A DNA stretch of 64,000 nucleotides, taken from Cristatella mucedo (Eukaryota > Bryozoa > Phylactolaemata > Cristatellidae). This document shows, piece after piece, positions 57,370 through 64,000 of the stretch. The stretch spans positions 55,001 to 119,000 of the forward strand of contig WPIO01000270.1 in assembly GCA_009760855.2 (NCBI GenBank), read 5' to 3'. The notes beneath the pieces are model-generated. The model was not told where the DNA came from. It worked only from the letters and a program-made list of their open reading frames with translations, and made no database searches. How positions within the stretch are numbered: the first letter of the stretch is position 1; each line of letters opens with the position of its first letter. Position numbers and translations under genes: made by a program.

Positions 57370-57652
57370 GGATCGGTTTCCTTATTTGTTTGCTGATCCC
57401 TCTAATCTTGGTCCCTCCGATAAGCCTTTTCCTGCTGTCCGCGTCAGTCTAGCCGTTGGTCGCCGGCTTTACGGCCGCGTTTACCGAACGAGCTCGGTTT
57501 CCGGGGTGGACAGACCTTGCCTAGCGAAGCCCGCCGCCGTCGACGCTGGCGTCCGATTCATGACGTGCCAGTGCATGTGTGCCTCAGCAGCCGGCAGGTG
57601 AAAGAGCGGTAACAGCAGCAGTGGTGTGGGAGCGCTACTGGCGTCTTATCGT
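57370..57652. other. Second GC-rich island before the ATPase
   Basis: An open plus frame (57386-57601, 71 codons, VRVSLAVGRRLYGRVYRTSS) with GC far above the flanks. Unrecognised; possibly host or transposon DNA inserted into the element. Confidence 0.35.
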
Positions 57653-58441
57653 ATGCGGACATTGTCCGTCCCTATTGGAGCGCTAGTGCTTGGTCCTATT
57701 GCTTCAGGAAAGTCGCAATTCATCACGAATTGTATATTCTATGGAATCATTAATTACGATGCAAGTACAACTATTGCTTCAAATTTAGACCACAGGTTAA
57801 ATCGTGGTATTAAATCAACGACAAAAAATGTGCTAATGTTGGATTTCATGGTATTGATGAACTGCCTGGAGTAGACGCATAAAAAATTGTAAGCATGTTA
57901 AAATAAAATGAATGAATAAATGCTAGCTGATTTAACAGCCTCTTTTTGTATAGCGACAGAAGAGCCTTTGCGGCTATCACCACCGCTTGTAGTGGCGGTA
58001 AAGGATCGCCCACCGTAGGATTCAAACCCACGACCTCGAGGCCGAGGTCTAGATAAGCAACTGATTTACATAGTGAGCCATTACGGCTGTTGTACTTGAT
58101 GATTTAATGACAGAAAACCAAACATAAAAATATTGCATTTTTTTACACAAGGAAGACATAAAGGACTAAATATATTTTATCTTGCTCGAGGATTTACTAA
58201 TATTCGTAGGAGAGAAATAAAGAATAATGTAAATATGGTGATAGTTTTCAAGCAAAACGCAACAGATTTAGAGTATATTCGTGAAGCGTACACCGATGAT
58301 ATTGATAAAAGACAATTCAAAGATTGGGTTAACTCTTGCCCAAGGAATCGTTTTGGATATTGTGTGATAGATTTACCTAAAACAAAAAAACGAGGAAAGA
58401 TTTTGGTCCGTATATTCTGGTGGAAAGCAATAAATGACTAA
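57653..58441 (+). pseudogene. Viral DNA-packaging ATPase (A32/FtsK-HerA type), SINE-interrupted
   Basis: Walker A is GPIASGKS at about 57692-57715, in the open piece 57626-57874. After a frame change HGIDELPGVDA follows, then a SINE (57922-58090), then Walker B VVLDDLMTEN at about 58092-58122. The C-terminal part 58133-58441 is open (FFTQGRHKGLNIFYLARGF, NNVNMVIVFKQ, FGYCVIDL). The order and the TQGRHKGLNIFYL block are typical of Polinton/adintovirus ATPases that pump DNA into the capsid. At least one frameshift and the SINE disrupt it. Confidence 0.88.
57922..58090 (-). mobile_element. tRNA-derived SINE between Walker A and Walker B
   Basis: Plus strand: GCTAGCTGATTTAACAGCCT, TATAGCGACAGAAGAGCC, CACCACCGCTTGTAGTGGCG, GGATTCAAACCC (reversed B box), CGACCTCGAGGCCGAGG, and a head ending near GCCATTACGGCT. 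Same family as 14.7, 15.4, 27.8, 40.4, 40.8 and 41.5 kb. Confidence 0.88.
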
Positions 58442-58468
58442 TTTTAATGCTTAATAGATATAAGGAAA

Positions 58469-59600
58469 ATGATAAACGGAAAAACGTATTGGAGAAAGAA
58501 AGCCTACAGGAGAAATGTTCATGAAGCACTTGACTCTGAAGCTAAAATAAAAAACCTTGAAGATTTAAGAGAAGCAACAATATTACAGAATGATAGTGAA
58601 ATACAAAAACTAGAAGCAGAAATTGCAACAAGAGATACAATTGAATCTCATCTCAATCAGCGTGCACTAGAAAGATCTATTGATAACTCATGAAATGCTG
58701 TTCTTGAAAAACTTAAAAAAGTTAGGCCACAACTTGCAGAACAAATGGAAATAGCAAAGGCAATAGCATAAAGCATAAAGAAGGCTCAAACAGATATTTC
58801 TAGTACTCTAGGAAAAGCAGTTAAAGCTGTTAAGTCAGGTGAGTTTAAAAAAGCAATCACAATAGTAAATCAAGCTAAGACACATGTACCTAATCCAGAT
58901 GTACGAGAAGCTATTGGTAATGTTAAAAAACCGGCTGACGATTTAGGAATGAATCCAACTACTGTCACGCCAAAGAAAACAGAAGAAAGAATACTAGACT
59001 TGGATATATCTAAATTAGTTGATTTTTTTAAAAGGCCCTAATAAAGGATACGCTCCAAATTGTGTAAAGAGATTAATAGACGAATTTGATAATGAAAATA
59101 AAGATCTTACAATTTTTGAAATAGGATTTAAAGTTAGAAGAGAAAAATAAATATCTAAAACCAAATGAGACTTTAGGGAATGCAGCTAGTGATATTTATG
59201 ACTATGCTGTTAATTACTATACTAGCATTAAGGATGAAAGAACAGCAGAAATACAATACTTCTTAACACGAAATCATAAAAAGAGTTAATTGACATTGCT
59301 AATGAGAAAAAAGGTCACTTAAAACCTAGAATAAAATCTATGATAAATCAGATTAATGAAAAAATCCTTGTCCATGAATTTACACTATTTACCTAGATAT
59401 AATAAGAAATGAAGGAAAAAATAAAAGCACTCAAATTTTTCGATTACGTAACACAGTTTGTTAATCAAAAAAACTGGAAAAGGTCATCAAGAAAGTTTAG
59501 AAGTAATTCCATTGGTTGTAAAAAAGTATTCAGACGTATTTGATAAAGTAGAACTGTGAATTCTTGAGCATGCTGCTGGAAATCCAGGAGTAGTCAATTG
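58469..59600 (+). pseudogene. Viral coiled-coil protein, broken; contains plus copy of the inverted duplicate
   Basis: Starts MINGKTYWRKKAYR at 58469, open to 58693 with a Glu/Lys/Leu-rich helix (NDSEIQKLEAEIATRDTIES). After a TGA coding-like sequence continues (KKVRPQLAEQMEIAKAI, GKAVKAVKSGEFKKAITIVN, ERILDLDISKLVDFF), then 58996-59203, the stretch duplicated in inverted orientation at 57123-57331. After ~59240 only scraps remain (LIDIANEKKGHLKPRIKSMI). It probably encodes a virion or core protein; the family is not recognised. It ends at LINE R. Confidence 0.5.
58996..59203 (+). repeat. Inverted duplicate of 57123-57331 (plus copy)
   Basis: Partner of the minus copy. Here the sequence lies in its gene context (preceded by LDLDISK and followed by YDYAVNYYTSIKD-like codons), so this is likely the original. 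Confidence 0.88.
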
Positions 59601-59609
59601 AATTAGTTC

Positions 59610-61005
59610 TGCTGTAATAATAATATATAATAATAATAATTCACTTGATAAAGCGCCCTCAGAGAACTTAATCTCTCTCTAGGCGCTTCACATTTGCTGT
59701 AAAGTGAAATGCAATTGAATGGTAAGTAAAATCATGCTTGAAAAACAAACGAAATGAATAATATGGTAAGGGGTGACATGCACAGGGTCAGCATGCAAAT
59801 GTGGTTAGTGGCAGCATGCACAGTGTCAGCACGCACGAGCACATCAAGGACGAATCACAGTGACCCACTAAATGCTGTCCTAAATAGGTGTGTTTTTAGG
59901 TTCCTTTTAAATGTGGTCAGGTCAGGGAATGTCCTGACGCAGGTCGGGAGGGAGTTCCAGGCTTTTGGAGCATATGAACTAAATGCACGGTCTCCAAAGG
60001 ATTTAAGGGTTGTACGAGGTATTTCTAGACTGTTGGATTCCGAAAAGCGGGTGGTACGATGCTTGGCCTGATGGGGTAGTATATCTGACAGATAGGCTGG
60101 AGCCATACAATAAAGAAACCTAAAAGTGAGCGACAAAACCTTGAAGTCAATCCGTTGCCTCACTGGTAGCCAGTGCAGGTCGGCGAGAAGTAGAGTAATG
60201 TGGCAACTGCGATGCTCTCGACAGACAAGTCTAGCTGCCGAGTTTGGCACCAGCTGCAATCCCTGATCTCACATGCTGGTAGGCCAGTAAGCAGTGAGTT
60301 GAAGAAGTCGATTCGGGATGTCACGAATCCATGGACCAACTTAGATGTGGTATCTTTATCTAAACAAGCCCAAATTTTAGCAATGTTATGAAGCTGAAAA
60401 TAGGCGGATTTGACTGTGGAGCTGATATGGTCGTCTAACGAGAGGTCGCTTTGGAGTATGACAGTTAGATTTCGAGCTGATTCAACAGGAGATATGGTGG
60501 CAGAGCCAATTTTGAGAGTCAGGCTGTCCAATCTCTGAATCACACTGGGTTCGCCCATGACTAGTAAGTTAGTTTTATCATCGTTAAGTTTTAGAAAATT
60601 TGCTGCCATCCATGTGCGGATGTCATCAATGCATGCAGCTAGTGAGTTTAGAGAATTTGAGGTGCTCGAAGGCTGGGAGGGATCAAAGCAAAGGTACAAC
60701 TGAGTGTCATCCGCATAGAAGTGAAAGCCTAGATTGTGCTTGGCAATCACATCAGTAAGAGGCAGAATATAAACCGTGAAAAGAACCAGACCTAGCACTG
60801 AGCCCTGAGGTACTCCATATTTCAGAGGTACTTCAGATGATCTTTGTCCATTCACGTCAATACTCTGGAGTCTCCCACTGAGATAGGACCTGAAACACTG
60901 CAGAGCAGTGCCAGTAATGCCCAGGCGAGATGAGAGAACTTTGTGATCGGTGGTATCAAAAGCAGCCAAAAGATCAAGCAAAACAAGCAGGGACACTCTA
61001 CCCTC
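59610..61005 (-). mobile_element. LINE family 1 (copy R) inside the viral element
   Basis: ATT-type tail at 59610-59640, 3' UTR, and minus-strand ORF pieces 60996-60160 and 60259-59855. They hold motif A (VLLDLLAAFDTTDHK), [10 protein letters not shown], the YADD box ([12 protein letters not shown]), [10 protein letters not shown] and the C-terminal region to [12 protein letters not shown]. There is one frame change near 60255. 5' truncation lies just before motif A. It is young-looking: few lesions and close to copy A. Confidence 0.93.
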
Positions 61006-61089
61006 TACTGTAGATTACCTTGTGAAATATAGAAAAAGAAAAATATCATACATTGCAAGAATTATTAAACTTTTGTATAATATACAGAA

Positions 61090-61960
61090 TAACAGAACTT
61101 GTAAATATTTTTCATGAAATGTTGAAGAATCTTGAGGCTATTAGAATGGCTAATACTTCTAGCCAAAATGGCTATGCATTTAATATCACTGGAAATACTA
61201 ATGCTATTAGAGTGCATATTGGTGATCCTATTTTGCTTAAGAATAAAAAGTTCAAGATACGTTTTAAAAATTTTAAACTAACTCTTTTAAAAATATAACT
61301 AATTCTAATAATACTTTTGTGTATTATATTGCAGGTGGTTCAGAGCGAAAGATAACGATTAGACCTGGAACTTACTCTGCTACATTTGACAATGTAAGCA
61401 TTGGGATTTCAGATATATTAAATAATTCTGTTATTCAATCAGGAGCTACTACTGATAAGTGTGTTTTAGTTATTGATACTGCAACTTAAAATTCTTGGAT
61501 TACTATGCCAGTTGGTTGCACATTTCTTGGTTGCAAGTCTAGTATATCAACTATACTTGGTTTTACTGGTTCTGCTTATACAATAGATCCAAACTTTTTA
61601 GCAATTTATCCTAATATTACAGACCAAGTAATGTGTACATTGAGTGTCAAATTTATTGCAGAAAATAAAGTTTTTATTTTAGACCTAAACCTAATACTTG
61701 TAAGCTGTAACTTAGTTGCTAGTGGAACTAGTTATATACATGTTGAGGAAATACAAGTATTGAGAAGTTTTGCTTATAATTTTTGCCCTCGGGAACAGTT
61801 GATATACTAACAAAATACTCTTGAATATCACGCAATTTCTAGTGAATCAATTTCAGATATACTAAGTATTGTCACAGAACAAAATTTAAAAGTTTTAGAC
61901 TGTGGTTCACGAAAGATGAAATTGGTTATAGAAATTGCAGAGAAATAATATGCGAATGTC
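61090..61960 (+). pseudogene. Penton-like minor capsid protein of the viral element, broken
   Basis: Pieces in order: MANTSSQNGYAFNITGNTNA (61.15 kb), SERKITIRPGTYSATFDNVS (61.35 kb), open piece 61505-61810 (MPVGCTFLGCKSSIS, NLVASGTSYIHVEEIQVLRS, FAYNFCPREQLIY), and after a stop TLEYHAISSESISDILSIVT and KMKLVIEIAEK (61.82-61.94 kb). The SNLV..VLRSFAY..YxxNTLEYH..I layout is what I know from Polinton-type minor capsid (penton) proteins, which form the fivefold vertices. Two or more stops or frameshifts. Confidence 0.65.
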
Positions 61961-62600
61961 AATAAGATTAACAGGAACTACTAGATCTGAAGCAAAACCT
62001 ATTAGTTACACCTATTGTTCGTCGATCAAACTCCGGTTTTAATAAAGTTGGCTTACGAAGATTAGGGTTTACTAATAAAAAAACAATGTTGTTACTGGAG
62101 TAAACGGTAGTATGTTGCACTACTTGGAAGTAATGCATCTGGTGTTATTCATGCAATCGTGACACATCAGGTTTCAACTGAAATCAACAAGGATCTTTTG
62201 ATCTTGCAATGGTTTGTGGAATACCTTACAAGGCTATGAAAAAGCTATGCATTTCTATGGTACTTACAAAGCTTGGAATAACATGCAGTTGCCTAATAAT
62301 TCTTGACTAAAATGGATTAGTGTTGATTGTGATTTGGTTAATCCTAATATGAATATGTAGAATTTAGAACAGGATTTATAGAACAACGTTCATCATTATA
62401 TATTATTGATGTTGGCGATATTGCACCTGGTGAAAAATGTAATCTTCATCTGACATATTATATCGCCCAATACTCGGAGATGTAGAAGGAATAGGCAGTT
62501 TTAAAATTAGTTTAACAGATCAAAATGGTAATCCTGTTAATATTGTTACAGATGTTATGGTTAAAATAGAACTTTCAAAAAAATACATTAAGCAATAGGC
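61961..62600 (+). pseudogene. Decayed viral coding sequence, unrecognised
   Basis: Short readable stretches between stops and frame changes: MRMSIRLTGTTRSEAKPISY, KAMHFYGTYKAWNNMQLPNN, IDVGDIAPGEKCNLH and GSFKISLTDQNGNPVNIVTD. The spacing between penton and capsid genes suggests another virion protein. Confidence 0.4.
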
Positions 62601-63140
62601 AGCTATGCTAGAACTGGTCATGGCAAAATAAAAGGAGGACAAGTCCATCGATCTGGTGTTTTTGATAAAGGTATTGATGGAATTTGGAAAGCAGCACCAG
62701 TATTAACTGGATTAGCAGGTCTAATTGTGTGAATATTGCTACTAAAAGAATTGAAATGCATCATGCAAGGAAAATTACTCAAATTACAAACTAAAAAAGT
62801 GGAAGTTGACAAAGAATACGATAATAAACGAAGAGAACTAGATGAAGAAAAAAGAAAAAAATGAACTTGAATATGAGCTAGAAAGCGCAAAAAAGAAGAC
62901 GATTGTGATAGAAAGATAAAGTAGATGAATGTTGAAATCAAACGAGCTAGGTTAGAACAATTAAAACCAAAGAATAAAAAGAAACAGAAACTTAAATAGA
63001 AGAAGAGGAAGTAGAAGATTATTCAGATGCACTTAAAGATATCAATCCAAAAGCTTATAAAGAAATAGAAAGATTTAACAAAGAGAAACCTGTTATTCCT
63101 GAACGAAAAAACTTGACGGATATGGTGGATACATAAACAA
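62601..63140 (+). pseudogene. Lys/Glu-rich viral protein remnant
   Basis: SYARTGHGKIKGGQVHRSGV and KGIDGIWKAAPVLTGLAGLI are followed, after a stop, by a highly charged helical region (KVEVDKEYDNKRRELDEEKR). A small membrane-like hydrophobic patch precedes the charged coil. Its place directly upstream of the capsid gene fits a minor virion protein. Confidence 0.4.
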
Positions 63141-63206
63141 AATAAGAGCTGGTCTATATATACAGAGTAGAAAATAATTTTTTTTAATTTTGTGTATAGA
63201 GAAGAA

Positions 63207-64000
63207 ATGGCATGGGCTCCTATGGAATCCATACTTGAACTCGGTGATCCAAGTTTTCCTAACTTTACAATTAGAGATTACCAATACAGGGAGTTCTACC
63301 AAACAAATGGAAATGAGATGGATTCTATTCAAAACAAACTAGCAACATTTACTGTGCCTGGTGAACAACAGTTGTATTGTGTCTTTTGTGATACGTACCT
63401 TCTCTTGAAGGACATCTACAGGTTCAGACGGTTGCTAATGAGGCTTATGCTACATCTAATCGAAATCTTACTGCTGGTCTTGCTAACAATGCAGGTGCAT
63501 GGCTATTCAGTTCAATGAGAATTGGACTTGGTGCAGAAGAAATAAAAAGCCTTTATTACAACCTGGGACAGTTTCAATGCGTATGGGTCTTCTTAGCTCC
63601 AAACGACTACAACCGAACAGAAAGACCTGCAACTGGATGGAAGAAAGATGAGGCAAGTTCAATCGATGATTTTTATGTGAGTAACTCTTACATTAGTCCT
63701 ATTGCATCTACAGCTGCTACTAAAAGTATTGGTTTTCTATACAGAAGAGTTTTCTATTCAAATGTTTTAGCAGACAATCAATGTGCATTCATTATCTCGC
63801 TTCCACTTACAAGATTATAGGTTTTCTGTGAAGATATGAATTCAGTTCTTTATAATACTCCTTATACACTTGAAATAACACGAGTAGGTGGACCTAATTT
63901 TGATGCTATACTGACAGGACCATCAGGAGTAGTTAACAACATCAATGTAATTGCAACCAGAGGAGGTGCAGCAGCTGTTGCTGCCGATGGTATTTGGACT
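63207..64000 (+). pseudogene. Major capsid protein (double jelly-roll type) of the viral element, partial
   Basis: Starts MAWAPMESILELGDPSFPNF at 63207. Open to 63518 with a frame change near 63420, then 63515-63820 (LFSSMRIGLGAEEIKSLYYN, TERPATGWKKDEASSIDDFY). After a TAG at 63818-63820, codons VFCEDMNSVLYNTPYTLEIT and NFDAILTG follow. The FCED..VLYNTxxTLEIxR..DAI block is the recognisable Polinton/adintovirus MCP signature. The family builds an icosahedral shell from pseudohexameric trimers. The gene runs off the window edge. Confidence 0.75.

Larger units (their letters stand above)
48780..64000 (+). mobile_element. Endogenous Polinton/adintovirus-like DNA virus, decayed, runs off right edge
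   Basis: From about 48.7 kb the composition turns strongly AT-rich. Remnants of family B DNA polymerase, PLA2-like domain, A32/FtsK-type packaging ATPase, penton-like protein and major capsid protein appear on the plus strand, with some minus-strand pieces at 53.9-57.3 kb. This gene set defines animal Polinton (Maverick) or adintovirus-like elements. It holds two LINEs (50808-51850, 59610-61005) and a SINE (57922-58090). Integrase, cysteine protease and terminal inverted repeats were not seen; they may lie past 64000 or be lost. Every gene has stops or frameshifts. Confidence 0.85.

Noticed and set aside
48780-64000. Recent, intact or active virus
   Set aside because: All viral genes carry stops or frameshifts and are split by LINEs and a SINE, so the element is a fossil.

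Overview
The window looks like a transposon-dense stretch of an invertebrate animal genome; I cannot name the species. The signs are 5'-truncated CR1/L2-like LINEs with (ATT)n tails, a tRNA-derived SINE, hAT DNA transposons, LTR remnants, very long microsatellites, and two recognisable host genes: a MARVEL-domain membrane protein with a short GT-AG intron, and a TRIM-like RING/B-box protein. Nothing bacterial is present.

Layout. 0.1-0.6 kb: two exons of a MARVEL protein (- strand), followed by huge CAG and CA repeats. 4.3-11.9 kb: a nested pile. An LTR-like repeat is broken by a LINE, that LINE is broken by a 5.2 kb hAT transposon with TIRs and an 8-bp target duplication, and the hAT is itself broken by three LINE copies. 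12-17.7 kb: old LINEs, SINEs, a 728-bp solo LTR inserted in a LINE, and a truncated copy of the MARVEL gene. 18.7-27.2 kb: a second LINE family, a second copy of the LTR-like repeat and a 158-bp SPIN-like hAT MITE. 30.6-31.7 kb: a GC-rich minisatellite. 37.5-38.8 kb: the TRIM-like gene, whose reading frame continues beyond two in-frame stops. 39-48.5 kb: SINEs and decayed LINE 3' ends.

48.8-64.0 kb: the base composition becomes strongly AT-rich, and the sequence is a decayed endogenous Polinton/adintovirus-like DNA virus. Remnants of a protein-primed-type family B DNA polymerase, a phospholipase A2-like domain, a packaging ATPase, a penton-like minor capsid protein and a double-jelly-roll-type major capsid protein are readable. 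All are broken by stops and frameshifts, and the element is cut by two LINEs and one SINE. It runs off the right edge. No integrase, protease or terminal repeat was seen.

The genes do not form a host pathway. The story is one of successive insertions whose order can be read from the nesting. The viral block holds the clearest set of functionally linked genes (replication, packaging, capsid), all apparently dead. Coordinates of decayed repeats are approximate to about 10-30 bases unless a target duplication is stated.
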